Part shown: positions 17,430 through 25,184 of the stretch, piece after piece
Layout: every line of letters begins with the position of its first letter
Numbering within the stretch: position 1 is the first letter of the stretch
Source of the DNA: Propionibacteriaceae bacterium
GTDB lineage: Bacteria; Actinomycetota; Actinomycetes; Propionibacteriales; Propionibacteriaceae
Assembly: GCA_017306015.1 (NCBI GenBank)
Contig: JAFKJK010000025.1
Location: 62,001 to 126,000 of the forward strand
Length of the DNA: 64,000 nucleotides
Reading direction: 5' to 3'
Notes under the pieces: generated by a model
The model's input: only the letters and a program-made list of their open reading frames with translations
What the model was told of the DNA's origin: nothing
Database searches by the model: none
Made by a program: the position numbers and the translations under genes

Positions 17430-18589
17430 GAACCCTCCACCCGCTGGCGTGGTGGTGCTGGGCGATCGGGATCGGCCTCGCCGTCAACGGCACCACCAAC
17501 CCGCTCCTGCTCATCCTCGTGGCGCTGTCGATGGTCACGGTGGTGATGCTGCGCCGCAGCGATTCGCCGTGGGCACGGTCGGTGCGCGCCTACCTGGTGC
17601 TGGCGGCGTTCGTGATCGGGATGCGGCTGTTCTTCCAGCTCCTGCTCGGGGGCGGACGCGGCGAGACCGTCCTGTTCACCCTCCCGTCCGTGCCGCTGCC
17701 GGCGTGGGCGGCCGGAATCCAGCTGGGCGGCGTCGTCACCGCCGAGGCGATCGCCTACACCGTGTACGACGCGCTGAGGCTCGCGGTGATGCTGCTCTGC
17801 ATCGGTGCGGCCAACGCGCTGGCCAGCCCCCGCCAGGCGCTCCGGTCGGTGCCCGCCGCGCTGTACGAGGCGTCCGTGGCCGTCGTGGTGGCACTGTCGG
17901 TGGCACCGCAGTTGATCGAGTCGGGGCAGCGGATCCACCGGGCGCGGCGCCTGCGGGGGGACTCGTCCCGCGGGCTGCGGTCGCTCGGCCGGATCGCGCT
18001 CGCCGTCCTCGCCGACGCCATCGACCGCTCGATGTCGCTCGCGGCGGGCATGGAGGCCCGCGGCTTCGCCCGCACCCGCGGGCTGCATGTCCGTGGTGCC
18101 CTTCCCCTGATGCTCGCGTCGGTCCTGTCGGCCACCACCGGCGGCTACCTGATGCTGGCGACGGACTACCGCTGGCTCGCGGCGGCGCTGATGGTGGCCG
18201 GGGTCGCCGGCACGGGCCTGGGGCTGCGCCGGGCCGGCGCGCGGTTGGCCGTCACCAGCTACCGTCCGCACCCGTGGCAGTGGCGGGAGACTCTGGTGGC
18301 GGGCTGCGGCGTCGTGGCGATGCTGGTCGTCCTCGGCATCGGTGGCCTGGATCCCGACCAGCTCGGCCCCGCCCTCGCGGCCGTGCTGGACCCCCTGGCC
18401 TTCTTCCCGTCCACGAACCCGCTGGCCTGGCCGCAGCTGAACGGCTGGATGCTCGCCGTCGTGGCGCTCGTGCTCGCCCCGATCCCGCTGACCCGGACCG
18501 GCCTGCAGCGGATCCCGGACGCGGCCCGCACCGACGTCGCCGTCCGCAGCCCCCGGCCGCGCGGACGCCTGGCGGAGGCCGTGCGGTGA
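17402..18589 (+). CDS. ecfT: ECF transporter transmembrane (T) component
   Basis: A membrane-embedded coupling subunit that links the S component to the ATPases; about 395 residues with roughly eight hydrophobic segments. The two EcfT coupling motifs are visible: RRLRG in GQRIHRARRLRG and the signature AAGMEARGFARTRG. The C-terminal part carries two further helices beyond the minimal EcfT core. The start is uncertain. The GTG at 17402 is annotated, but a CTG at 17426 has the better ribosome-binding site (GAGAGGA, 17411-17417) and would overlap the previous stop. The gene overlaps the end of the DUF4430-like gene and the start of the ATPase gene. Confidence 0.85.
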   Translation: MVPERTDALRTLHPLAWWCWAIGIGLAVNGTTNPLLLILVALSMVTVVMLRRSDSPWARSVRAYLVLAAFVIGMRLFFQLLLGGGRGETVLFTLPSVPLPAWAAGIQLGGVVTAEAIAYTVYDALRLAVMLLCIGAANALASPRQALRSVPAALYEASVAVVVALSVAPQLIESGQRIHRARRLRGDSSRGLRSLGRIALAVLADAIDRSMSLAAGMEARGFARTRGLHVRGALPLMLASVLSATTGGYLMLATDYRWLAAALMVAGVAGTGLGLRRAGARLAVTSYRPHPWQWRETLVAGCGVVAMLVVLGIGGLDPDQLGPALAAVLDPLAFFPSTNPLAWPQLNGWMLAVVALVLAPIPLTRTGLQRIPDAARTDVAVRSPRPRGRLAEAVR

Positions 18590-20175
18590 TCACCTTCGAG
18601 CACGTCTCGATCACCTACCCGGACGCCCGGCGTCCAGTACTCGACGACGTCAGCTTCGAGATCGCCGAGGGCGACCTGTGCCTGGTGATCGGCGCCACCG
18701 GCTCGGGCAAGTCGACGCTGCTGGGCGCGATCAATGGGCTGGTCCCCCATTTCACCGGCGGGACGCTGTCCGGCCGCGTCGTGGTCGACGGCCGCGACAC
18801 CGCCCGGTTCCGGCCGCGTGAGCTCGCCGACGTGGTCGGCTATGTCGGCCAGGACCCGCTGCGTGGCTTCGTCACCGACGTCGTGGAGGACGAGATCGCC
18901 TACGGCATGGAGCAGCTCGGCATCGCCCCGGCCGCCATGCGCAAGCGCGTCGAGGAGACGCTCGACCTGATGGGCATCGCCGATCTGCGCTCGCGTCCGC
19001 TGGTCGAACTGTCGGGCGGGCAGCAGCAGCGGGTGGCGATCGCCGCCGTGCTCGCGGCCCGTCCCGAGGTACTGGTGCTGGACGAGCCCACGTCGGCCCT
19101 CGACCCGACCGCCGCCCAGGACGTGCTGTCGGCGATCACCACGCTGGTCCACGAGGTGGCGCTCACCGTCGTCCTGGCCGAGCACCGGCTGGAGCGCGTC
19201 ATGCACGCCGCCGACACGATCGCCTGGATCACCCCTGCCGGCACCGTCGACCTCGGCCTGCCGGCGGACGTGCTGGCGCGCTCGACGATCACGCCTCCGC
19301 TGGCTGCCCTCGCCCGCGAGCTGGGCTGGGACCGGGTGCCGCTCAGCGTCCGGGAGGCGAGGCGGCGGGTGCTGGCCGATGACATCCGTCCCCCGGTGGT
19401 GGCCGAACCCGCGCCCGTCCACGGCGAACCGGTGCTGGTCGCGTCCGGGATCGACGTGCGCTACGGCGACCTCGTCGCGGTGCGGTCCGTGGATCTCGAA
19501 CTGCGCGCCGGCGAGGTGACCACGCTGTTGGGACGCAACGGCTGCGGCAAGTCGTCCCTGCTGTGGGCGCTGCAGGGCGCGCTGACGCACGCGGGCGAGG
19601 TGCGGGTGGACGGACGCGACCCGGCCGGACTGCCGGCGGCGCAGGCCCGCCGCCTGGTCACCCTGGTGCCACAGACCGCCGCCGACCTCCTCTACGCGCC
19701 GAGCGTCGGTGAGGAGTGCGAGCTGGCGGATCGCGAGAGCGCTGCCGCTCCTGGCACGACCGCCGGGCTGCTGCGCCGGCTCGGGGTCGACGTCGAGCCG
19801 TCCCGCGACCCGAGGGACCTGTCGGAGGGCCAGCGGCTGGCGCTGGTGCTGGCGATCCAGCTCAGCGCGGAGCCGCCCGTCCTGCTGCTGGACGAGCCGA
19901 CCCGCGGCCTGGACTACTCCGCCAAGGCCGACCTGACCGCGATCGTCCGCGAGCTCGCGGCCGCCGGGATGGCCGTGCTGATCAGCACCCACGACGTCGA
20001 GTTCGCCGCCGGGGTGGGCCGCCGCACCCTGCTGATGGCGGACGGCGAGCTGATCGCCGAGGGCACCACTCTCGACCTGCTGGCGTCCTCGGTGGCCTAC
20101 GCCCCGCAGCTGGCCAAGGTGTTCGCGCCGTCCCCGGTGCTGACCGCCGCCGATCTGGCCGGAGTGTCCCGATGA
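18586..20175 (+). CDS. ecfA: ECF transporter fused ATPase (A-A')
   Basis: A 529-residue protein with two ABC ATPase domains in one chain. Domain 1 has Walker A GATGSGKS (residues 36-43), a canonical signature LSGGQQQR and Walker B VLVLDEPT. Domain 2 has Walker A GRNGCGKS, a modified signature LSEGQRLA and Walker B VLLLDEPT. Q-loops and STHD/AEHR switch histidines follow. Fusion of the two ATPases is common in actinobacterial ECF systems. The GTG start at 18586 overlaps the EcfT stop and its stop overlaps the S component start, giving equal stoichiometry by coupled translation. It energises uptake, probably of cobalamin given the riboswitch. Confidence 0.94.
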   Translation: MITFEHVSITYPDARRPVLDDVSFEIAEGDLCLVIGATGSGKSTLLGAINGLVPHFTGGTLSGRVVVDGRDTARFRPRELADVVGYVGQDPLRGFVTDVVEDEIAYGMEQLGIAPAAMRKRVEETLDLMGIADLRSRPLVELSGGQQQRVAIAAVLAARPEVLVLDEPTSALDPTAAQDVLSAITTLVHEVALTVVLAEHRLERVMHAADTIAWITPAGTVDLGLPADVLARSTITPPLAALARELGWDRVPLSVREARRRVLADDIRPPVVAEPAPVHGEPVLVASGIDVRYGDLVAVRSVDLELRAGEVTTLLGRNGCGKSSLLWALQGALTHAGEVRVDGRDPAGLPAAQARRLVTLVPQTAADLLYAPSVGEECELADRESAAAPGTTAGLLRRLGVDVEPSRDPRDLSEGQRLALVLAIQLSAEPPVLLLDEPTRGLDYSAKADLTAIVRELAAAGMAVLISTHDVEFAAGVGRRTLLMADGELIAEGTTLDLLASSVAYAPQLAKVFAPSPVLTAADLAGVSR

Positions 20176-20954
20176 CCAGGCTGAGCTGGTCGCTGATCGT
20201 CGCCCTCGCCGTCGGCGCGGTCGCCTTCAGCTGGCCGCTGTTCCTGCGTCCCGCGTCCGGGATGCCGCCCCAGCTGGCGCCGACGGTCTTCGCGGTCGCG
20301 CTGGTGCTGGTGCTGGCCGCCGTGCTGGCCGAGCTCTCCAGCGGCCGGATGGACGTCAAGACCCTGGCCATGCTCGGCGTCCTGGCCGCGGTGGGGACGG
20401 TGCTGCGTCCGCTCAGCGCCGGCACCGCGGGGCTGGAGCTGATCTTCTTCGTGATCATCCTCGCCGGCCGGGCCTTCGGGCCGTCCTTCGGCTTCGCGCT
20501 GGGTGCCACCACCCTGCTCACCTCGGCCCTGATCACGTCCGGGGTCGGACCGTGGCTGCCCTACCAGATGCTGTGCGCCGGCTTCGTCGGGCTGTTCGCC
20601 GGCCTGTTGCCGCGCGCGTCCGGACGGGCGGAGATCGTGCTGCTGGCCGGGTATGGCGTCGTGTCGGCGTTCGCGTACGGCTGGCTGATGGACTTCTCGT
20701 TCTGGCCGTTCGCGATCGGTGACGGCACCCAGCTCTCGTTCGACCCGGCCGCCCCGCCGCTGGAGAACCTCCACCGGTTCGCGCTGTTCAACCTGGCCAC
20801 CTCGATGGGCTGGAACCTCGGCCGGGCGGTGTCGAACGCCGTCCTGATCGCGCTGTTCGGACCCCGGCTGCTGGCGATGTTCCGCCGCTCGGCGCGGACG
20901 GCGCGGCTCGGCTCCACCGATGCCAGGGCAATTGCCGCACCGGCTCCGGAATAG
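20172..20954 (+). CDS. ECF transporter substrate-binding (S) component, probable cobalamin
   Basis: A 260-residue membrane protein with about six helices, last gene of the riboswitch operon. It has the features of an ECF S component: conserved small-residue helices for docking on EcfT (VAAVGTVLRPLSAGTAGLELIFF, RAFGPSFGFALGATTLLTSALITSGVGPWLPYQMLCAGFVG) and a Trp/Phe-rich loop (AYGWLMDFSFWPF). Sequence alone does not prove the ligand. The cobalamin riboswitch and the upstream intrinsic-factor-like proteins make B12 or a corrinoid the best inference. The ATG overlaps the ATPase stop. Confidence 0.88.
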   Translation: MTRLSWSLIVALAVGAVAFSWPLFLRPASGMPPQLAPTVFAVALVLVLAAVLAELSSGRMDVKTLAMLGVLAAVGTVLRPLSAGTAGLELIFFVIILAGRAFGPSFGFALGATTLLTSALITSGVGPWLPYQMLCAGFVGLFAGLLPRASGRAEIVLLAGYGVVSAFAYGWLMDFSFWPFAIGDGTQLSFDPAAPPLENLHRFALFNLATSMGWNLGRAVSNAVLIALFGPRLLAMFRRSARTARLGSTDARAIAAPAPE

Positions 20955-21017
20955 CCCTTGCCGGGGTCTCGTTGCTGGGTATGTGATCGGAAGTAAACAG
21001 CAACGAAGGGAACAATG

Positions 21018-21626
21018 ATGGCTTACACGCTGCCCGACCTCGACTACGACTACGGCGCACTCGAGCCGCACATCTCGGCCCAGATCATGGAGCTTCACCA
21101 CGACAAGCACCATGCCGCCTACGTCGCCGGCGCGAACACCGCGCTGGAGAAGCTCGAGGAGGCTCGCGCCAAGGGTGACTTCGCGTCCGTCCCCAAACTG
21201 GAGAAGGACCTGGCGTTCCACCTGGGCGGCCACATCAACCACTCGGTGTTCTGGAAGAACATGTCACCGGACGGCGGCGGTGAGCCGGACGGCGACGTCG
21301 CCGCGGCGATCGACGAGTTCTTCGGCGGCTTCACCGGATTCCAGGGCCAGTTCGAGGCTGCTGCCAACTCCCTGCAGGGCTCCGGTTGGGCGATGCTCGT
21401 GTGGGATCCGCTGGGCCAGCGGCTGAACATCAACCAGCTCTACGACCAGCAGAGCAACCTCCCGGTCGGCCAGCTGCCCGTCCTGCAGCTCGACATGTGG
21501 GAGCACGCGTTCTACCTCCAGTACAAGAACGTGAAGGCTGACTACGTGAAGGCCTGGTGGAACGTCGTCAACTGGACGGACGTGGCCACGCGGCTCGCGA
21601 AGGCGAGGGCCGCCGACGTCCTCTGA
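21018..21626 (+). CDS. sodA: Superoxide dismutase (Fe/Mn family)
   Basis: Converts superoxide to oxygen and hydrogen peroxide in the cytoplasm. It has 202 residues. The metal ligands are visible: His27 in IMELHHDKHH, His75 in GGHINHSVFW, and Asp159 and His163 in LQLDMWEHAFYLQY. The opening YTLPDLDYDYGALEP is standard. Metal preference cannot be decided from these residues; some propionibacterial enzymes are cambialistic. The ATG at 21018 is spaced six bases from GAAGGGA and preferred over the ATG three bases earlier. A pair of inverted dispersed repeats follows nine bases after the stop. Confidence 0.95.
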   Translation: MAYTLPDLDYDYGALEPHISAQIMELHHDKHHAAYVAGANTALEKLEEARAKGDFASVPKLEKDLAFHLGGHINHSVFWKNMSPDGGGEPDGDVAAAIDEFFGGFTGFQGQFEAAANSLQGSGWAMLVWDPLGQRLNINQLYDQQSNLPVGQLPVLQLDMWEHAFYLQYKNVKADYVKAWWNVVNWTDVATRLAKARAADVL

Positions 21627-21634
21627 CGTCGCCT

Positions 21635-21696
21635 GAACCATCGGGGACAGGTACTTCGGTTCAGCCTGAACCGAAGTACCTGTCCCCTTCGTTCAC
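21635..21696. repeat. Two type A dispersed repeat units in inverted orientation (long hairpin)
   Basis: Unit 1 (21635-21664) begins TGAACCATCGGGGACA and ends GGTACTTCGGTTCA. Unit 2 (21668-21696) is its reverse complement except for the outermost bases. The arms pair perfectly for 21 bases around a 3-base loop (GCC). It lies just after the sodA stop and could act as a bidirectional terminator or mRNA-stabilising hairpin. It belongs to the family also found at 23848, 41267, 42452, 55120 and 62239. Confidence 0.88.
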
Positions 21697-21747
21697 CGCT
21701 GTCGTCCGAGCAGGCCCCGCCATCCTGACCCTCCAGGTGGTAAGCAT

Positions 21748-21776
21748 CCTGAGAGAACTTGACCAAATCTCTCAGG
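21748..21776. promoter_or_regulatory. Inverted repeat upstream of the rpf pair
   Basis: CCTGAGAGA (21748-21756) and TCTCTCAGG (21768-21776) are perfect 9-base arms around an 11-base centre that contains TTGACC (21759-21764), a possible -35. No convincing -10 was found at normal spacing. It may be an operator or a leader hairpin for the rpf genes. I saw no c-di-AMP (ydaO) riboswitch, which often precedes rpf genes in actinobacteria. Confidence 0.45.
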
Positions 21777-21830
21777 TTCAGGCAGGCTGTTCTCAGGAAA
21801 GTGCTGTCGAGACCTCTGGGGACCTCTGCT

Positions 21831-22607
21831 GTGAAGAAGATCATCACCGCCGTGACGCTGAGCCTCGCGCTCCTCGCCGGCGGCGCAACGCCTGTCGCGA
21901 GCGCAACCGGTCCCGCCCCGGCGACGACCGCGCGAGCGATCGTGAAGAAGGTGTACCTCAAGGTCGGGGCTCACAAGTACACCAAGACCAGAACGGCCGC
22001 GACCACCGTCGGCCAGCTGCTGCAGTGGCGCAAGATCACGGTGGACGCCGACGACGTCGTCACCCCCGCGCCCGAGACCGTGCTGAGCACGGGAATGAAG
22101 ATCCGGGTGGCCCGGGTCAGCGTCACCACCAGGACGGTCACGAAAGCCCTCGGCCACGACACCGTCCGCACCCTGACCGACACGCTCAGCATCGGCGAGA
22201 AGAAGGTCGTCGAGGCGGGCGCCAAGGGCAAGGTCAGCCGCACCTACACGGTCACCAAGGTGAACGGCAAGGTGAAGTCGAAGGTTCTCCTCAGCGAGAC
22301 CGTGATCACCCCGGCCACCACCCGGACGATCCTGGTCGGCACCAGCGAGTACTCCAACGGCCACAAGCTGAACCTCGCCCACGAGAAGCTGTGGAACAAG
22401 ATCGCCCGGTGCGAGTCCGGCGGACGCTGGCACATCAACACCGGCAACGGCTACTACGGCGGACTCCAGTTCAGCCTGGGACTGTGGCGGTCCTCCGGCG
22501 GCCGCGACTTCGCCGCGAAGCCGCACAAGGCCAGCCGCGCCGAGCAGATCACCATCGCCAACCGGGTCTACGCCAAGTCCGGCACGCGTCCGTGGGGCTG
22601 TGCATGA
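21831..22607 (+). CDS. Resuscitation-promoting factor, short form (DUF348-G5-Rpf)
   Basis: A secreted peptidoglycan-cleaving protein of 258 residues. After a signal peptide (1-25) it has one DUF348-like segment (TVGQLLQWRKITVDADDVVTPAP), a G5 domain (about 95-165; TRTLTDTLSIGEKKV, SRTYTVTKVNG) and a C-terminal Rpf domain (about 180-258). The catalytic glutamate is Glu195 in IARCESGG, followed by NTGNGYYGGLQF. The GTG at 21831 is chosen because it gives a clean signal peptide (KKIITAVTLSLALLAGG). The stop overlaps the start of a second rpf gene. Rpf enzymes promote cell-wall turnover and exit from dormancy. Confidence 0.92.
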   Translation: MKKIITAVTLSLALLAGGATPVASATGPAPATTARAIVKKVYLKVGAHKYTKTRTAATTVGQLLQWRKITVDADDVVTPAPETVLSTGMKIRVARVSVTTRTVTKALGHDTVRTLTDTLSIGEKKVVEAGAKGKVSRTYTVTKVNGKVKSKVLLSETVITPATTRTILVGTSEYSNGHKLNLAHEKLWNKIARCESGGRWHINTGNGYYGGLQFSLGLWRSSGGRDFAAKPHKASRAEQITIANRVYAKSGTRPWGCA

Positions 22608-23725
22608 TGCGGCTCGGCGGGTTGAAGCTGGGACGGCTGACCGGGACGGCGCCGCGGACCATCGCCGCGCTCGGACTCGGGATCGCCCTGCTCGCCGGCG
22701 GTGCGACCACCGCGACGGCGCTGCACAAGGACGTCCAACTCAGCGTGGACGGCCAACTGCGTCCCGGCGGTGCATTCGGCGTCACCGTGGCCGACGTGCT
22801 GAACGGCAACGGGATCACCCTCGCTGCCGGCGATGTCGTCAGCCCGGCACTGACGAGTCCGGTCAGTGACGGCCAGGTGATCACCGTCTCTTACGCCAAG
22901 CCGCTCGACCTGACCGTCGACGGCCGCACCGAGCACCTGGTGACCACCGCAGCCACGCTCGACGAGGTGCTGGCAGATCAGGCCGTGCCCGCGCTGGCCT
23001 GGACGTCCGTCCATCCTGGCGCGCAGCTGCCGCGGGACGGAATCGCCGTGACCGTCAGCACGCCCAAGGACATCACGCTGTCGGTGGCCGGCAAGAAGTC
23101 CTCGGTGACGACGACCGCCGTCACTGTCGCCGACCTGCTGGCCGAGAAGGGTCTCAACCCGGACGGCGACGACCGGGTGTACCCCGCGCGCGACACCGTC
23201 CTTGCCGAGGGCGACGACGTCCGTCTCGACCGAGTGGAGGTCAACACCCGCGAGGTCACCGAGTCGGTGGGCTTCAGCACGACCAAGCGGAAGAGCACCA
23301 GCCTGTGGGCCGGGGAGTCGCGGGTCGTCACGTCCGGCAAGAAGGGCAAGGCGAACCGCACCTACCGGGTGACCACGGTCAACGGCAAGCTCGACAAGCA
23401 GGTGATCGTGCGCGAGTCGATGCTGACCAAGCCGGTGGACGCCGTGATCGAGGTGGGCACGAAGACCACGTCCAACGGCGCCGGGCTCAACCTGGCCCGA
23501 GCAGGGATGTGGGACCGGATCGCCCGCTGTGAGTCGGGCGGCAACTGGCGCATCAACACCGGGAACGGGTACTACGGGGGCCTGCAGTTCAACCTCGCGT
23601 CCTGGCGCTCGAACGGTGGCCGCGACTTCGCCGCCCGTCCCGACCTGGCCAGCCGCGCCGAACAGATCACCGTGGCCAACCGCTACTACGCCAAGGCCGG
23701 CACCAGTCCGTGGAGTTGTGCCTGA
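22604..23725 (+). CDS. rpfB: Resuscitation-promoting factor, RpfB-like (DUF348 repeats-G5-Rpf)
   Basis: A secreted or membrane-tethered peptidoglycan hydrolase of 373 residues, close to M. tuberculosis RpfB (362). Residues 1-45 are a signal or anchor helix. At least two to three DUF348 repeats follow (VTVADVLNGNGITLAAGD, TLDEVLADQAVPALAWTS, TVADLLAEKGLNPDGDD), then a G5 domain and the Rpf domain. The catalytic Glu310 is in IARCESGG. The Rpf domain is about as similar to the preceding gene's as expected for a tandem duplication. The ATG at 22604 overlaps the upstream stop (ATGA), so both are made from one mRNA. Confidence 0.93.
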   Translation: MMRLGGLKLGRLTGTAPRTIAALGLGIALLAGGATTATALHKDVQLSVDGQLRPGGAFGVTVADVLNGNGITLAAGDVVSPALTSPVSDGQVITVSYAKPLDLTVDGRTEHLVTTAATLDEVLADQAVPALAWTSVHPGAQLPRDGIAVTVSTPKDITLSVAGKKSSVTTTAVTVADLLAEKGLNPDGDDRVYPARDTVLAEGDDVRLDRVEVNTREVTESVGFSTTKRKSTSLWAGESRVVTSGKKGKANRTYRVTTVNGKLDKQVIVRESMLTKPVDAVIEVGTKTTSNGAGLNLARAGMWDRIARCESGGNWRINTGNGYYGGLQFNLASWRSNGGRDFAARPDLASRAEQITVANRYYAKAGTSPWSCA

Positions 23726-23813
23726 CCGATCCTCGCCCCCCGATCCAGCGGCCCCGGACAGCTCACTCCCCCCGAGACTGACCGGGGTCGCTGCCGTGCG
23801 GCAGGATGGAGGC

Positions 23814-24398
23814 ATGCGAACCGCGAGGTCGGCACTGAACCAACGGGTGAACCATCGGGGACAGGTACTTTGGTTCAGCCCGGCCGCCCTGCTCGCCTGC
23901 CTCCTGCTCGGTGCCTGCACGGCTCTCCCTCTGCCCGGGCCGGCCACGGTTCCGGCCGCCCCTGCGCCGAGCCCGGTGCCGGCCGCCCCCACGGTTCTCC
24001 TGGAGCATTCGCCGGGAGGCGGGGCGGCTGCTCAGCCGCTGTTCGTGCTGCGGTACGAGAACGTGGAGCTGCGGCTCTCGGCGTACACCTACTGCACCCA
24101 CGGGCCGGCCCTGAGCAAGTGCGTGGACGGGTTCGACGACCATCCGCCGTCCATCGGTTCCGTCGGGGAGCTGTTCGTCTACGTGCCGACGGCGAGCCTC
24201 GACCACCTGGACGTCGGCCTGTCCGTCCCCGGCGGTTCCGGGGACGCGACGGCAGTGCCAGTCACCGCGCTCGGCAGCAACTGGTGGCGGCTCCGCCCGC
24301 ACGCCGCGGCCGGCACCTATCGGTTGAGCATCTTCGCCTCCGGCGACGGCGCCGGCGACATGGCCGCCGACGTGCTGTGGACGAGCACCGCCGGCTAG
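23814..24398 (+). CDS. Lipoprotein of unknown function, with a dispersed repeat inside its signal peptide
   Basis: A 194-residue predicted lipoprotein. The lipobox is LLGAC with Cys35, after a hydrophobic segment (SPAALLACLL). A Pro/Ala-rich linker leads to a compact beta-rich domain containing two cysteines (CTHGPALSKC). The ATG at 23814 follows GGATGGAGG. Residues 12-22 (VNHRGQVLWFS region) are encoded by a type A dispersed repeat at 23848-23877. It lies between the basic start and the hydrophobic core, making the n-region unusually long. I recognise no family. Confidence 0.7.
   Translation: MRTARSALNQRVNHRGQVLWFSPAALLACLLLGACTALPLPGPATVPAAPAPSPVPAAPTVLLEHSPGGGAAAQPLFVLRYENVELRLSAYTYCTHGPALSKCVDGFDDHPPSIGSVGELFVYVPTASLDHLDVGLSVPGGSGDATAVPVTALGSNWWRLRPHAAAGTYRLSIFASGDGAGDMAADVLWTSTAG
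23848..23877 (+). repeat. Type A dispersed repeat inside lipoprotein gene
   Basis: A 30-base unit that begins TGAACCATCGGGGACA and ends GTACTTTGGTTCA, identical to the unit at 21635 except for one C-to-T change. It is in frame with the lipoprotein gene and encodes part of its signal peptide. Confidence 0.88.
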
Positions 24399-24472
24399 CT
24401 CCCCCCTGCTGCGAACCGGACGCGAGCCGCGCGCTTCGGCTGCCGGCCGTGCGGGTACGTGTTCAGTCCCAG

Positions 24473-24511
24473 CGGCCCCGCAGGTCTCTCCCCCTGACCT
24501 CGGCGGGGCCG
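24473..24511. terminator. Hairpin between the convergent lipoprotein and rplQ genes
   Basis: CGGCCCCGC (24473-24481) pairs with GCGGGGCCG (24503-24511), and AGGTC (24482-24486) with GACCT (24496-24500), with a 2-base bulge. It is probably a terminator for the lipoprotein transcript. No clear T-run follows. Confidence 0.5.
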
Positions 24512-24543
24512 TTGGCCTCCGCACGCTGGCGCCGGACGCAGAA

Positions 24544-24574
24544 CCGCCCGCCTCCCACCAGGGGAGACGGGCGG
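24544..24574 (-). terminator. Terminator of the ribosomal protein operon
   Basis: CCGCCCGCCTCCC (24544-24556) pairs with GGGGAGACGGGCGG (24561-24574) with one mismatch, just downstream of the rplQ stop on the minus strand. Confidence 0.7.
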
Positions 24575-24588
24575 CCAGCGCAGCGTGA

Positions 24589-25167
24589 TCAGGCCTTGGC
24601 GTCCTCGTCCGCCACAACCTCGACCTCGGTGGCCTCGGGCTCGGCAGCAGCCTCCTCCTCGACCGCGGGGGCCTCGACGACCTCCTCGGCCACCGGAGCG
24701 GCCTCAGCCTCGGCCTTCTTGGCAGCAGGCTTCTTCGCAGCCGGCTTCGCGGCAGCCTTGGCCACCGGCTTGCCGGCGCCACGGGCCTTCGCCTTGCGGG
24801 AATCCTCGACCGACTCCTTCACGACCTCGATCACGGCCATCGGGGCGTTGTCGCCCTTCCTCGGCCCGATCTTGGTGATCCGGGTGTAGCCACCCTCGCG
24901 CTCGGCCACGGCCGGGGCGATCTCGTTGAACAGGACGCGCACGACCGCCGGGTCGGTCACGGTCTGCAGCACCAGGCGCCGGTTGTGCAGGTCGCCCCGC
25001 TTGGCCTTGCTGATCAGGCGGTCGGCCAGGGGCTGCAGCCGCTTGGCCTTCGCCTCGGTGGTCGTGATCTTCCCATGCTGGAACAACTGCGTGGCCAGGT
25101 TGGCCAGGATGATCCGCTGGTGTGCCGGGCTACCGCCGAAGCGGGGGCCCTTGGTCGGCTTGGGCAT
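24589..25167 (-). CDS. rplQ: 50S ribosomal protein L17 with long C-terminal extension
   Basis: A large-subunit protein. The conserved L17 core occupies residues 1-118 (PKPTKGPRFGGSPAHQRIILANLATQLF, ITTTEAKAKRLQPLADRLI, GGYTRITKIGPRKGDNAPMAVIEVV). It is followed by about 70 residues of low complexity, first Lys/Ala-rich and then Glu/Ala/Val-rich. Such tails occur in some actinobacterial L17 proteins. GGAGA precedes the ATG at 25167. It is last in the infA-rpmJ-rpsM-rpsK-rpsD-rpoA-rplQ operon, 17 bases after rpoA. Confidence 0.97.
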   Translation of the reverse strand: MPKPTKGPRFGGSPAHQRIILANLATQLFQHGKITTTEAKAKRLQPLADRLISKAKRGDLHNRRLVLQTVTDPAVVRVLFNEIAPAVAEREGGYTRITKIGPRKGDNAPMAVIEVVKESVEDSRKAKARGAGKPVAKAAAKPAAKKPAAKKAEAEAAPVAEEVVEAPAVEEEAAAEPEATEVEVVADEDAKA

Positions 25168-25184
25168 TAGTTCATGTCTCCTGA

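Noticed and set aside
21700..21830. c-di-AMP (ydaO) riboswitch upstream of the rpf genes
   Set aside because: The expected conserved core was not recognised; only a simple inverted repeat was found.
24420..24590. A small RNA or tRNA in the gap before rplQ
   Set aside because: Only terminator-like hairpins are visible; no tRNA T-loop or other conserved RNA motif was found.
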